Assembly (NCBI GenBank): GCA_963971575.1
Contig: OZ020624.1
Location: 5,461,001 to 5,525,000 of the forward strand
Direction of reading: 5' to 3'
From: Liopterus haemorrhoidalis
Taxonomy: Eukaryota; Arthropoda; Insecta; Coleoptera; Dytiscidae
DNA: 64,000 nt
Shown: positions 1 to 11,129 of the stretch, piece after piece
Position numbering within the stretch: the stretch's first letter is position 1
Layout of the letters: every line of letters begins with the position of its first letter
Notes under the pieces: generated by a model
Database searches by the model: none
The model's input: only the letters and a program-made list of their open reading frames with translations
What the model was told of the DNA's origin: nothing
Program-made: the position numbers and the translations under genes

Positions 1-105
1 GTTTGTGACGTCAAATTTACCTGTTTTATTTTAGACTTTCCGTGGTAGAATACAAATTCATATTGACACAAAAAAATGGTACGAAAAATTAAGTTAAATA
101 ATTAT

Positions 106-235
106 GGCCGGCTTCTCAAAGCTTAGTTAACTATAACCAAATGGTCAGAACATGGTTGTTATGGTAACGTATGGGATTGTTATACTGTAATCGAGTTTAA
201 CCAAAAGGTTAAATCAACCCCTAAAGGGGTGAATC
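106..235. repeat. possible DNA-transposon end with two small hairpins
   Basis: GC-richer start (GGCCGGCTTCTCAAAGC) followed by two adjacent short palindromes: TTTAACC-AAAA-GGTTAAA at 196-213 and ACCCC-TAAA-GGGGT at 217-230. This resembles the end of an inverted-repeat element, but no partner end is visible in the window. The family cannot be named. Confidence 0.25.
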
Positions 236-1017
236 TATGATTATTAACATAATTTTTTGATGATAAAAAAAAACTATTATTTCTACAAAATTATCTGTAA
301 AATCAGAATTGGTAATAAATATTAATCACTTTTCACATACAAGAGCTTATTTTAAAGATAAAATTACAATATAGAGTGGTTAAGTGTTAACATTTGTAAT
401 TTTTATTCATTTACTGAGTAACAGTCATGTGAAATTAAAAAAGTATAGCACTGTAAAATTGAAAATTAAAAATAAATCAAAATACAAATTTAAACTTATT
501 AAAATATTTAATTTATTTACTTTATTTTTTATTAAAATTTATTTACTTAAATTTAAAGTTTTGATATTTTCTTTCATATCTTGAAATTAAAAAAAAAAAA
601 ATCAAATTGATTCGAATATATTTAATCTATATTTTATGATTCCTAAAAATACAGATTGATTTATAAATATTAGCACTTTTCCCTCTCCCTGTAAGCTACT
701 TCCACTTTGGTCACTCCCCCAATGACGTAATACGACTTCTCGCCACCGCACCCCGCGTGCAACGATGGACTTTGGGGGTGGCTACATTCGCCTCTTAACT
801 TCAAATTTTAAGATGCCATATCATAGGCTCAAAACCTGGTTTCACTCTGTCATGACATTAAATTACGAGAAAATATATATAGCTCTTGTTTTTTGAATGT
901 CAAATAAATAAACCCATAGAAAAAAAGCATATCAGACAGACAGAGAGATTTTTTTTGTGAATTTTGTCTTACATTCACTTGGAACATGTAGAAACGAAAA
1001 ATGGGTACCAAGAAAAA
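236..1017. other. no gene recognised; AT-rich with a GC-richer patch at 675-800
   Basis: Very AT-rich DNA with short chance reading frames. The patch at 675-800 holds a CRE-like TGACGTAA and the pair GCCACC / GGGTGGC able to form a stem. No protein or RNA family is recognised. Confidence 0.5.
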
Positions 1018-2054
1018 ATTATGTGAAGTGTGAATTTTCACTCGTTTCAGGGTTTCGCAGGTATTTAGTGAATGATGATTATTTGGGAAGCCAAAACAAA
1101 TTTTATGTTAAAATATTTTTTTATTAATTTTAATTCGAATGCCTAATACCATTAGTTGGGTTTCTAAAAATTTGCAGTATTTTTTTTTTTATATAGCAAG
1201 GTTCATTAATATTTTGAAAATTGCGCCTACGGCTTCCATTGGTTGTTTAAGTCATAAACTCCGCCCCTCTGATTTCGTATACATTCAAACATAGAATTAA
1301 ATTATAATATCAACACTTCCCACTGGTTATTAAATTTACGCTTTTAAAAATTAATGCAACATTTGCCAAAATATAACTAGAATTTTGACAAAATAATTTA
1401 AACAAAATAAAAATGCAAAAAAAAAACAGAAAAAATAAAAATTGACGGGAGGTGAACAGTAGTTTGCAACTTACGAAGCGAGAACGTTACCACTGATCTA
1501 CGAACGTTCACTCCTTTACTGTGTTAAATAGCGGATTAAATATTTTACATATTTTATTAAAAACACAAAAAATGCGTTATTTTCCGAAAACATAATCTGA
1601 TCAAAAATTCCTGTTTTACTATTCCGGTTCACACAAATGTACATTACTTAGAATTTTTTCAGATTTTTAGTTTAAACCATCTGGGCTACAGGGTGTGGGA
1701 CAAAATTTTGCACAATTCTCGCAAAAATCGCGTCAAAATAATTTATTTTGCAAAAATAAAATTTTGATCGTTAATTCCGGTTTCAAGGGCTTTCATTTGA
1801 TACCATACACAGAATTGTAAAAAAAATTTTTTTTTTTTTCGATGAGCATATATTTGCTTATATTTTTAGGGGAATATGTTTTTTAGATGTTTTAGTATTT
1901 TTCCTATGTGCGGGTCAAAGAGTTGTTTAAGCATGTCAAATTTCAACTCTCTAGGTTTAGCCGTTTGGCTACAATTTTTACCGAACAGACAAACAGACAG
2001 ACAGACAGACAGACGACAAAATGACGGTATAAGGGTTTTACAAAACCCTAAAAA
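1018..2054 (-). mobile_element. DINE-1/Helentron-like non-autonomous element, copy A
   Basis: One of four long copies of the same repeat. Read on the minus strand it has an inverted repeat near its 5' end, a (GTCT)n microsatellite (plus-strand CAGA run near 1985-2012), a conserved block ending ttgaaattt(g)gcatg, a long AT-rich body, a tRNA-like module, a CCAAT and GC-box-like patch (near 1235-1270), and a 3' inverted repeat followed by a hairpin. The near-terminal repeats AGGGTTTTGTAGGTAT and AGGGTTTCGCAGGTAT match in inverted orientation. Subterminal inverted repeats, microsatellite and 3' palindrome are the known layout of DINE-1/Helentron non-autonomous elements. The class is inferred; no Rep or helicase is encoded. 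Confidence 0.6.
1444..1510 (-). other. tRNA-like module inside DINE-like copy A
   Basis: On the minus strand an A-box-like TAGATCAGTGGTAACG is followed about 30 bases later by a B-box-like TGTTCACCTCCC. T-runs follow downstream (minus-strand reading of the A-runs at about 1411-1440). The anticodon-loop position reads TTCGTAA, reminiscent of a threonine tRNA, but stems are imperfect. Not a functional tRNA by eye. It sits where the other copies carry related but different tRNA-like sequence. Confidence 0.5.
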
Positions 2055-2127
2055 AGAACAGATTTAACCTCCAATTTTATTTATATATGTAAATTTTCCA
2101 CAACTTTGTAAATTTCACTTAGAAGAT

Positions 2128-2292
2128 AAAAGGTTGTTAAATGATGCTTGTTGTTACGTTTCACAGATTAGTTCACTGACTGTAGTTTCGGCTCACCGTA
2201 AATTTGAGAATTGCCAGAGCCGAAACTGCACTCAAAAAAAAAAAAAAAAAAACAGTGAGATATAACAAAAAGGTCTAATTAAACAACCTTTT
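2128..2292. mobile_element. small MITE-like inverted-repeat element
   Basis: Ends AAAAGGTTGTTAAAT (2128-2142) and its near-perfect inverse (2278-2292) enclose an internal hairpin with AGTTTCGGCTC / GAGCCGAAACT arms and a long A-run. About 165 bp, non-coding. Family unknown. Confidence 0.4.
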
Positions 2293-3679
2293 ACAAATAT
2301 TATTTTTTTCTCGTTTATGATCCACCTGACACGCATACTTCTTTTTGGTGTATAGAATTTCGTTTATCGGTGATTCTAAGGATCTTGCTTAATTTTACTT
2401 ATCACAAGCAAGCCTGTGGCTGCCAGCAATAAATCGTTTGTGCTTGCCGTTGACCGCTCGCAAGTAGATAATAATTAAATTGTTAAAATAATTTGTGTAA
2501 AAAATATTTAGACAAATTACGGGCTCTGCTTAGCAACCGGCTATAAGCTGTACGGGCATTTCTGTGTGCGCTAAAAAATAGACGTAATCCTGTCTATATT
2601 ACTCCTACATGCACACAGATTGAAAATGTGGTCACAAAACTTGAAATCAAGAGATCTAGACTCATCTCGCGCTGTCGCGTCAATGATGATGATGACTTCT
2701 CTTTATTTTTCATATGAGAAATATAATTGTAAATATTACCTTTTATTATCACGACAGTAATAGTTTACTGAATTTATACAGTAATAAATGTCCTTAATAA
2801 CAAAATACGTAAATAATACGCCAATATAATTAAAACCAAGATACAATTTGTAAAAATATATTTTAATGCGCAGTACAACCTAGTGGCTGTGCTTTTCGGG
2901 TCAGGTATGCGACAGTATTGACTAATATTTCTTCATTTTATTGAGTAACAAAATTATTTAATTTGAAGTGTAATCATTTTCAAAAACGCGTGAAAAAAAC
3001 AGCACAGGAGAATCCCCCGAATATATTTTATGTATAAAATAATAATCGGCATATATTAAATGTAATTACTAACTTATGATCAAAAAGTCTTTCAGTCTCA
3101 GATGGCTTATGTATTATAAATCGCAGATCTTCTTTTGTTAATTGAGTATTCATAATGCACGTGTCATTTGTCGAAAAAAAAGGAGATTTTCTTATATAAA
3201 ACATAGCCGCCCGAAGAAAGGACATTTTGATCCACATGTTACATTGCAAATACGTATATGAATTATCAACAAGTGTTTTTTCACATATAATATTATTATT
3301 ATTTATTTAAAATGCACTCTTGAGTGTAAACATATTCCTGAACAGTAGGACTGAATGAGTCGGTTTGAATGTTTTCAACTTTACAAATCATATTATACAC
3401 TATGTTAAAATTGGCAACGTCGCAAGGCCTGACAATGTCGATTGAACAACACTATTTTATACAGGTGATACTGAAAAAGCGGTTCCATATACTGGGTCTA
3501 ATAATGTTTATTAAACATAGCGAATTTTTTTTTTGAGATTTTCTTACCCCTCTCAGTGTGCCCTGAGAGTTATAACTGGTAGATTCTATATCTGGCATAT
3601 ATACACGCGAAATCCTTTAAATAACGGTAGGTCTTAGGTCGCCTGTTGGATATCATTGGTCTGACCACGTCGGTTGTAT

Positions 3680-3680
<1 letters not shown>
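2293..3680. other. no gene recognised
   Basis: AT-rich sequence without a recognisable protein, RNA or repeat end. Short reading frames here have no coding character. Confidence 0.5.

Positions 3681-3715
<35 letters not shown>
3681..3715. repeat. (AT)n microsatellite
   Basis: Uninterrupted AT dinucleotide run directly abutting the Penelope-like element end. Confidence 0.95.
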
Positions 3716-3718
<3 letters not shown>

Positions 3719-3836
3719 AAACTATTTGGGAAAAAGAAGAGAAGCGAAGGATAATGCAATTATTTCATAATTGATCCAATATTTCGTTTATTCTTCATAA
3801 ACTTTATCAAGGATTTCTATAACAAAAGGTACCGGT
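3716..3836. repeat. Penelope-like terminal repeat, downstream arm
   Basis: Inverse of 5374-5494, with only a few differences. It lies at the 3' end of the element relative to its coding strand. Confidence 0.85.
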
Positions 3837-4278
3837 CACAAAAGCAAACATAAACTGTACAATTTCTTACCGAAATAGTTAAGCATGTCGCCAAGATGTT
3901 ACAAAAGTATGTGAAACTAGACCCATGGTATCAAAAACAGTAATCGAGTTGTTAAGAAACACTTAAATACATCAAAATTTGAAGAAAACAAGTTAAAGAT
4001 GTTAAGGCAGATATGACGCCATTTTACTTACTGAGTCACATGACTCGAAACGCAAGGCATTGTGGTAATGCCGGTAACAAAAAGAAAACTTCCTACTTCT
4101 AACCCCGGGAAAATATGAATTGTTTGACATCTAGTAGATGTAAACAAGTAAAACTCCTACGAGGAGAAAAGTATAAAGTGTAAAAAAGTACAGTTAGAAA
4201 AATAATTTAGAGGAAGGTAGTAAAACAAGGATGGAGATAACCCACTAAATGTATAAATGGAAGAACTGAACCAAAAAT

Positions 4279-5373
4279 TCACCTGACATTTTTAAAAGTT
4301 AACAAGTAGGAGTAAATGTCATGTAAGCTTTCCGTATCAGTTCTGGCATTTAATACATTATGAAAGTGGTCAAATGTAACACATTTCATAAAAAAATCTT
4401 TTAGAATCGTTGGGAAATCTATCCAACACCTTAGGATTTTCGAAATCCACAACATGATTAGTGGAAGCAACATGTGTAGCTAAGGTACATTTCTGAGGAT
4501 TGACACGGCAATCTGATTTATGTTGTGTGATTCTATTTCTAAGTTTTTGGATTGAACTTCCCACATATACTTGTTCACAAGAACAGTTTAATAAGTAAAT
4601 AGTGTTTTTAACCGATAAGTGGTCAATCTTCTGTTTTAATTTGGTATTAATAACTGAAAGTTTTTTTAAAGGTTTATCAGCTATTATGAGGTTGTCCAAT
4701 CTAAGCACTTTTTTGATACTATTAGACATATGACCCATGTAGGTTAATGCCCTATATTTAATAGGTTCTACTGTAGAGGTGCCGGAACCTTGTACTTCAG
4801 GATTCCTATTATGTGAACTAGGTTCATCTGTATTTATGTTGAATAAAAGTTTGTAAATTAAGTGTTTGGGATAAGAGTTCTCTATGAAAATTTTGGCAAG
4901 TTTAAGTAAGTTTTTTTGGAGTAGGGATTCATCTGAAATTTTAGTTACCCTATATTTCATGGTTTTAACAAGTGCAATTTTGTATTTTAGAGAATGAAAA
5001 GAGTGAAAATTTAGGTAACGGCCAGAAAAAGTTTTTTTTGTGTACCAATCGAACCTAAGTACGTTATGAGGATCTCTAAATGCAAAAGTGTCTAAAAACG
5101 GAACCCCTTTTTTTATATCATCTTCTTTTTCTACTGTGAACTGTATAGAAGGGTGGTATTGGTTAAATATGTTTAAAGTAGCATCTACCTTGTCCTCAGG
5201 GACTGTTAAAAGTAGATCATCTACATATTTTTTTATAAAAGGGATTTCAAAATCAAGTTTTTCAGTCACCTTTTTAAGTAGAGTATCCATTACGAATTGT
5301 GATAAGATTGGACTCAAGGCTGAACCCATAGGTAGCCCTTTGTTTTGCAAGAAAAATTTATCATCGTATCCAG
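4279..5373 (-). pseudogene. Penelope-like reverse transcriptase/GIY-YIG endonuclease, partial
   Basis: The open frame runs from the truncation point near 5373 to 4370. The visible protein starts within the RT core: QNKGLPMGSALSP at the beginning, then the catalytic YVDD about 42 residues later. A C-terminal GIY-YIG nuclease follows (IYLL...VYVG near residues 251-264, then basic residues, a His, and NH near 298-299). RT plus GIY-YIG in one protein is specific to Penelope-like elements. A full protein would have several hundred more N-terminal residues. Near 4370-4400 the frame shifts; the natural C-terminus continues in another frame to 4279. Copy-and-paste replication enzyme, inactive here. 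Confidence 0.85.
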
Positions 5374-5494
5374 ACCGGTACCTTTTGTTATAGAAATCCT
5401 TGATAAAGTTTATGAAGAATAAACGAAATATTGGATCAATTATGAAATAATTGCATTATCCTTCGCTTCTTTTCTTTTTCCCAAATAATTTCCT
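5374..5494. repeat. Penelope-like terminal repeat, inverted upstream arm
   Basis: Inverse of 3716-3836, fused to the truncated RT frame. Translation stays open into the arm by chance or overlap, so the exact fusion point is approximate. Confidence 0.85.
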
Positions 5495-5580
5495 ATGAAA
5501 GTGCCTCAACAGAAGATCAAAAATTCTCCGTGCTGGTTATATATATATATATAAAAAAGAAGGAGAAAGCTATGTACACT

Positions 5581-5810
5581 AAAGTACGTGGATGATATAA
5601 CATTGATGGTGGAGGAGGAACAAGAACTGAAAATGATTATGGACCGAGCGCACAAGTACTTTAAAAGAAAGAAATTAGAGGTCGACACAGACAAAACGAA
5701 GATGATGGTGTTCGGAAAAGGGGGAGGAAGGAGAAAGAAAGTAAGATGGGAATGGTCAAGAAGAGAAATCGAAGAAGTGAAGAGTATAAAGTATAAAGTA
5801 CCTGAGATAC
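5581..5810 (+). pseudogene. non-LTR reverse transcriptase fragment (same LINE family as 20.1-21.3 kb)
   Basis: Encodes a YVDD catalytic motif (KYVDDITLMVEEEQ) followed by a Lys/Glu-rich palm-thumb segment and VRWEW...IEEVKSIKY. It aligns by eye with the better preserved copy at 20098-21265 (YADD, KWRWKGEDIEQVKEFKYLGY). The family continues at 6735 after foreign DNA, so 5811-6734 looks like an insertion. LINE clade not assigned. Confidence 0.7.
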
Positions 5811-5839
5811 GTGCTGCCGAGGCACAACAGGGCAGAACA

Positions 5840-6132
5840 ACACTTTTGATTTGGCATGAACATTTAGCTGTGAAAAAGATCTGTTTCTGATGGATTCCGC
5901 AAAATTTAGCCGAAGCTCAAAAAAAGGCTCATGTTGATTGGTGTAAGCGAATGCTACAAAAATTCAACCTAGGTACTGTAAAATCCGTATACAACATCGT
6001 TACAGATGACGAAACTTGGATTTATTCATATGAACCAGAAACTAAGCAACAATCCACTGTTTGGATCTTCCAAGATGAACCGAAATCCACAAAAGTTGTT
6101 CGTTCACGAAATGTTTACCAAGAAAATGATCA
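5840..6132 (+). pseudogene. mariner transposase fragment, central part
   Basis: Encodes HEHLAVKKIC, an in-frame stop, then AEAQKKAHVDWCKRML and the catalytic block DDETWIYSYEPETKQQSTVW. This is the DNA-binding to first-aspartate region of mariner transposases (IS630-Tc1-mariner superfamily). It breaks off shortly after, joining LINE sequence near 6133. Confidence 0.75.
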
Positions 6133-6512
6133 ATTGGCATCATCACGTTAGCTCCCTATCCAATAAATTATGTAGCACTGTATATCTATTAAGAAATCTT
6201 ATGGCCTCATTTTCCAGAGAAATTGTTCGCATTGCCATTTTAGCCTGGGGACATTCTCCTGCGGCAGAAAGAATATTTTCCTTACAACGACGAGTTGTAA
6301 GAATCCTGGCCGAAGTCTCTTACCAAACCGACTGTAGGGTTTGTTTCCCTGAACTGGAAATTATGACACTGTCTTCTCTATTTATTTATAATTTCCTATT
6401 GTATGCGCACAGAAAATGAAATGAACTTGTAACACGTGAGCAGGTACATAACTACAACACTCGGAATAAAGGCAAAATCTATCCAACCTATATAAGACTC
6501 CAAAAGTCAAAA
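6133..6512 (+). pseudogene. LINE C-terminal fragment (CR1/Jockey-like)
   Basis: Encodes ILAWGHSPAAERIFSLQRR followed by NYNTRNKGK near 6440-6500. This is the post-RT region seen in CR1/Jockey-type LINE proteins and resembles the element at 39-40.8 kb. Flanked on both sides by mariner pieces. Confidence 0.65.
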
Positions 6513-6668
6513 CATTATCGATGCTGTGCGCAAAATGATTGACGAAGATCGGCATTTGACTTACCGTGAGATAGTGGCATCCTTTGGCATATCGCAGACT
6601 GCAATACATTCGATTTTGCATAAACATTTAGTTGTGAAAAAGATCTATTCCCGATGGATACAGTAAAA
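6513..6668 (+). pseudogene. mariner transposase fragment, N-terminal part
   Basis: Encodes KMIDEDRHLTYREIVASFG and HSILHKHLVVKKIYSRWI, the helix-turn-helix region that should come before the fragment at 5840-6132. The order is therefore scrambled: the later part of the protein precedes the earlier part. Confidence 0.7.
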
Positions 6669-6734
6669 TCCGATAATGTAGGTTACGAAATCCATTACTA
6701 TTACCCTTAAGTTTGACTAAATGTATACCTAGCA

Positions 6735-7305
6735 CTCAATGTGGAACGAATATTCGATGCAATAGTGAAGAGTATCCCTATGTACGGAGTGGAGATTTTG
6801 GGATGGAAGCAATGGGAGTTGATGGAAATGGTACAAGAGGGCTTTATGAAATGGACACTGGGGGTAGATAGAACAATAACAGGATAGATTGTGAGAGAGG
6901 AAATGAAGAGGGAAAAGCTAAGAGTGGATGCCGGAGCGAGGCCAGTGAAATATGAGGAGAAAGTCTGAAGGGAAGAGAATAGAAAAATACTAAGGGAATG
7001 TCGGCAACAAAGAATGAAGGAAGAACAAAAAGGCAAATTGTTGACATTGGGAGAAGGAAAGAACACTTTTGGAGTTGTGTAATAGACATAAGAGAAGCAG
7101 AGAGAAAGAAAAACGGAGGAAGAGTTATAGTTGAAGATTTGAGAAGGAGGGATAAGGAGGTACAAGAACAGTAAAGAACAGATAGAATAGACAAATCAGT
7201 GATAGATAAAAATAGTAAAAGCAGTGATAGGAATACCGAGATACCTGAAGGGTAAAAGATGAAGATCAAGGGGTAAGGTCAGGAGGATAACGAGGTTGAG
7301 ATGCG
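6735..7305 (+). pseudogene. LINE C-terminal fragment, continuation of 5581-5810
   Basis: Broken frames encode ERIFDAIVKSIPMYGVEIL, KWTLGVDRT, REEMKREKLRV and, near 7290, RLRCGNE, all with counterparts in order in the copy at 20098-21265 (LVKSLLYGQEIWGW, KWTLGLDRH, EETRREKLRI, RFRCGNE). Several stops and frameshifts. Purine-rich on the plus strand. Confidence 0.7.
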
Positions 7306-7428
7306 GCAACGAATAGAGGAACCACATAGTGGGTACTACCCACATTGTGTAATAATCTTGAGCGATATAGTACGAGCTTGTCCGATCATACCAATTACCC
7401 TCCCAGACATGCTTCACTGGCGGCCGCT

Positions 7429-7680
7429 GTGTATAAGCATGCCAAATTTCAACTCTCTAGGTTTAGCCGTTTGGCTAAATTTTTTTACCAAATTTTTACC
7501 GAACAGACAGACAGATAGACAGACAGACGGCAAAATGATGGTATAAGTTTTTACTTGCCCGACCTTAATATATAAGGGGCAAGTATTGTAATCGCGAAAA
7601 TTTTCGATGTCGAGATTTTGACGGATGACCACGTTTCATGGTCCAGGGAATCCAAAAAACCTATTTTCGAAGTGCCGTCC

Positions 7681-7712
<32 letters not shown>

Positions 7713-8275
7713 CTGTCTGTGTGTATACACGATAACTCAAAAACGGTTTAACTTAAAGAGTTCGTTCTGGTTCTAAAAAATTCTCCTATTAAATAGGAAG
7801 AACCCTATTGTTTTTTATGAAAATCGGTTGACTAGAAATGGGAGTTTACTCGTGTCGATTTTAATATTTTTGCGAATATTTAGCAACAGAAAAATATTTC
7901 GATAAAATTTATTGAACAAAAGTTACTATAAATGCAATAACTAATAACTTTTATTTGAGACGTTTTTTGATAAACCGAAAAATTTCGAAATTTTTTTGTA
8001 AATTATTTAAAATTTTTCCAAGTCTCAATTTTTTCATACTTATATGTAACGTTTCCATGGTCATGATAATTAATTCGTAACTAGTAAAGCAAGCCTTGGA
8101 CAAAAATTTGTATAGAACATAATTTGATGTAATTTTGAAGATTTATCTAAATATTTAAAAAATTTTTTTTTTTTTTAGTTTACATTTTTTTTTTAAATAT
8201 TTTTTTTATGGGAGGGCAAGTCTAGCGGAGGTTTCCTTTCGCCACTGGTTTTGTTCATACCTACAAAACGCTAAA
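7429..8275 (-). mobile_element. DINE-like copy E, partial and interrupted
   Basis: 7429-7545 matches the microsatellite end of copies A-D, with the (CAGA)n run. The outer end (catacctacaaaac) reappears near 8252-8270, suggesting that 7552-8235 was inserted into it. The body, tRNA-like module and hairpin end are missing. Confidence 0.5.
7552..8235. mobile_element. second microsatellite-bearing repeat family (family F)
   Basis: Bounded by ACTTGCCC / GGGCAAGT palindromic sequence near 7552-7583 and GGGCAAGT near 8214-8221. Contains a (TG)n microsatellite at 7683-7712 and a body with the block attcgcgaatatttagcaac-like sequence. Related partial copies occur at 25650-25830 (+) and 37420-37790 (-). 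Non-coding, probably another non-autonomous element. Confidence 0.45.
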
Positions 8276-9099
8276 AAAAGACCGAGAAACAGACACATGA
8301 GTGACGTTAAAAGTTTTTTAGTGGTCATACCTAAAAAACTCTAAAATTATACTAATTGTAATAATTTGTAATAGTATTTAAAAAAATTAGTAAATCAGGT
8401 AGATAATCTTGATATAAAAGCTAAAATTAGTGCCCTTGTTAACATAACGATATTGCAAAAAGTTTAAGATTTTACTTCTTTTTATAAATCTATGAAAATT
8501 GTATTAAAATACTCCAACGAAATACTGTAAATTTATCCTGAAATAACTTAACGATGTAATCTCAAAGATATCTAACTTTTAATTTAATTTCCTATAAAAT
8601 TCGTCATAATTTAATTTCACTTTATGTTTAATTCTAATTTAATAAATAGTTAAATTTTGGGGTAGTTTAATTTCCTCAAAGTTAGAAAAGGACTTCTAAA
8701 AAGGAAGTTTTTTTGCATTTATATCCCATTTGTCTCTACTTTCTATTCTAATAAACATACAGAATCTTTTTTTGATAAAAAGTGTTAAATTGCTAAAAGG
8801 CTGTAATATTACTTTGATAGGATTTGTTAACTTTTAATTAAAAAGATAAATGATGTATTTTTAAATGATTGTGATAAATTTGTAATTTTGGGGAAATAAT
8901 TACTAAGGGACACGGCAGGAAGCAGCTAGAATCGACCCAGAGGTCCTGTCAAATAAGATCAAGTTGATAATTAATGTTGATACCTTATATCCTTGAAGGT
9001 GAGAGGGAACGCGAACATAAATTTGATAGTATTGATATACTACCAGATAATTCAGAATATATTCTTTGAATCTAGCTATTTTAGTTCACAATAACTTAA
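8276..9099. other. no gene recognised
   Basis: AT-rich, with short repeats of the DINE-like outer end near 8320. No protein or RNA family recognised. Confidence 0.5.
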
Positions 9100-9249
9100 C
9101 CTTAGTCCAAAATTTAACTCAAATATATATATTGGGATCTGAACGGACGAGCGTTTGTCTTTTGACAGATAAATAGTATGAAGGTAAATGATTAGAATAA
9201 GGATGACTAAATTAGTAAGAGACATTTTATTGCTGTGATTTAATGATAA

Positions 9250-9925
9250 GTAAATTGGAATACACATATAATTATATAATCTGGAACCCACAATATGCTA
9301 CATATATTAACAAGATTGAAAATATCCAAAGACGTTTTGTAAGGTAAGTATTTGGATTACAAATTTAATAGAAATGATATGAATTATTCGTATCTTTGTC
9401 ATTTAAATAGATATAATCTAAATACCTTGGAAAAACGAAGAACTAAATTAGAGATGAACTTTGTTTATAAAATTGTAAATGGTATGATGGATTCAACAGA
9501 CTTTCTGGGTCTTATTAATTTCAATGTACCAGCATTAAATCTGAGGCAAGTACATACTTTTTATACACCCAACTCTCAAACCAACATTCGACAAAATTCA
9601 CCTATAAATAGTATAATGTTCATATTCAACTCTTGTTTTAACAATAGCGACATATTTTTATTATCGTTTTTTGCATTCAAAAAGTTTTTTCCATACGTTA
9701 ACTACAATAATACTAAACTGATATTTATTTAAAACTGTTACTTATACTATTTTCTTTCTTTTTGTAAAATACAGTTAAAATATTTTTTATATTGTATCAA
9801 TGTAATATTTTATGCACAATTTCTGTTATTTTGTATTCTGTGTAAGTCTATAGGAACTTCATCCTGTTTAACCACCCAAAAAAAAATAAATAAAAAAAAA
9901 ATAAATAAATAGAATAAAAAATAAG
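9250..9925 (+). pseudogene. LINE 3' end with poly(A)-like tail
   Basis: Encodes YTYNYIIWNPQYATYINKIE and NIQRRFVR, then a frame break and a C-terminal tail to 9732. The IE(N/K)IQRRF block follows the RT core in Jockey-type LINEs. The 3' end is an A-rich (AAATA) tail at 9880-9922. 5'-truncated copy lying within the LTR-family sequence. Confidence 0.65.
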
Positions 9926-9976
9926 GCACTGAGTATGAAACAGCGACAGTCACTGAGCTTTTTGGATACTGTAGAC

Positions 9977-11129
9977 CAGCGTTTCTCAACCTTTTTTCCA
10001 CGCGACCCAATATATTTCTTTGAAATCATACCGCGACCCAATTGTTTATTTTATAATTCTTAATATAAAATAAAAAAGGTATTATATCAGCACAATATTG
10101 TATTTACATGGATCAACTTGGTAGTACTTATAATGGACAAATAATTTATGAGTTAAAAATTAAGTTGAACTACATATTTTTAACTTTAAAATTTAAACCC
10201 TTTTGTTAATTGCCGAAGAGTATGTTCTTTTCAAGTAAGATATCATCTGTGTACAAAATTCAACAAAAATTATAAATATAGATTATTCAGAATTTTATTT
10301 AAGGTATACAGACGATTCCGCTTAATTGGGCCACCGCTTAATTGGGGCAGCCGCTTATTTGGGCCAAATCTTAAAGAACAGAAACCAAACCAAGGAGCCA
10401 ACAGTAAATTTACATGTTTAATTGGGACAACATTCCGCTTAATTGGGACAGAAAATTTAAGATCACAGTACATATTATGTTACACATATTCTCAAGAAAA
10501 AATATGTACAAAGAATTTAATATTACAGCGTTATTTTATGCAGGAAGGAAATGAAGGGAGCCCTACATCCGCACTGAATACCTGTGCTGATTTTGTAGAA
10601 GTGAAATGTTACAAAAACAAAAGACAGACTACACTTGACGCATTTTTGCATTGGATTAAATTGTATGTACCTATTTATTATTTTATTTTGGAATTTATTA
10701 TTATTTTTTCTTAAAAGTTTATATTTTTTGGTTATAGGTAATTTATAGTTTTCTCCAAGAGTTTATAAAATAAAATTATTGAAAGAAAAATATGCATTGT
10801 TTAATTTTATGTGAAATTCGCTTAATTGGGGCAGCCGCTTAATTGGGCCAAAATGCCTAAGTCCCGATGTGTCCCAATTAAGCGGAATCGACTGTATATG
10901 CAAAATTTTAAAAATAGCCTATTTTGACATATCAGTAGATAGTTCGATTTCATTATTTTTTGACTACAATGAATTACTATATTCATATTAATATAAGTTT
11001 GTTTATTAAGATATTTATTAATATTTTATTAGGTAGCTATTTTTTTCAATTTCTTTGACGCCTCCCCGACCTCTTAAACATTTAAAGCGACCCAATATTG
11101 GGTCGCAACCCAAAGATTGAGAAACGCTG
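9977..11129. mobile_element. hAT element with 8-bp target duplication
   Basis: Inverted ends CAGCGTTTCTCAACC (9977) and its inverse (ending 11129) are typical hAT ends. They are flanked by an exact 8-bp duplication CTGTAGAC at 9969-9976 and 11130-11137, the hAT target-site length. No hAT transposase remains; a pogo/Tigger-like element sits inside. Confidence 0.9.
10309..10894. mobile_element. pogo/Tigger-like element nested in the hAT
   Basis: Inverted ends CAGACGATTCCGCTTAATTG (10309) and the inverse of CAGTCGATTCCGCTTAATTG (ending 10894), each followed by repeated CGCTTAATTGGG motifs, with TA on both sides (10307-10308, 10895-10896). TA target and this end sequence fit pogo/Tigger. An internal plus-strand reading near 10590-10660 ends RQTTLDAFL, resembling the C-terminus of Tigger-type transposases. 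Strongly internally deleted (586 bp). Confidence 0.8.

Larger units (their letters stand above)
3716..5494 (-). mobile_element. Penelope-like retroelement, 5'-truncated, with inverted terminal copies
   Basis: Two 121-bp arms, 3716-3836 and 5374-5494, are near-perfect inverted copies. They enclose a minus-strand coding region with reverse transcriptase and GIY-YIG endonuclease. Penelope-like elements are known to be 5'-truncated and to carry terminal repeats, often inverted, at the truncated end. The arms contain a hammerhead-like core (see findings). The non-coding 3837-4278 is the probable 3' untranslated part. Confidence 0.85.

Noticed and set aside
384..584. Open frame of 66 residues, plus strand
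   Set aside because: Lys/Phe/Ile/Leu-only text from an AT-rich stretch; no coding character.
1440..1520. Genuine tRNA gene
   Set aside because: A and B boxes are present, but acceptor and anticodon stems do not pair properly; treated as tRNA-like only. The same applies to the other modules.
6707..7269. Long minus-strand hydrophobic frames
   Set aside because: Reverse strand of the purine-rich LINE fragment at 6735-7305.
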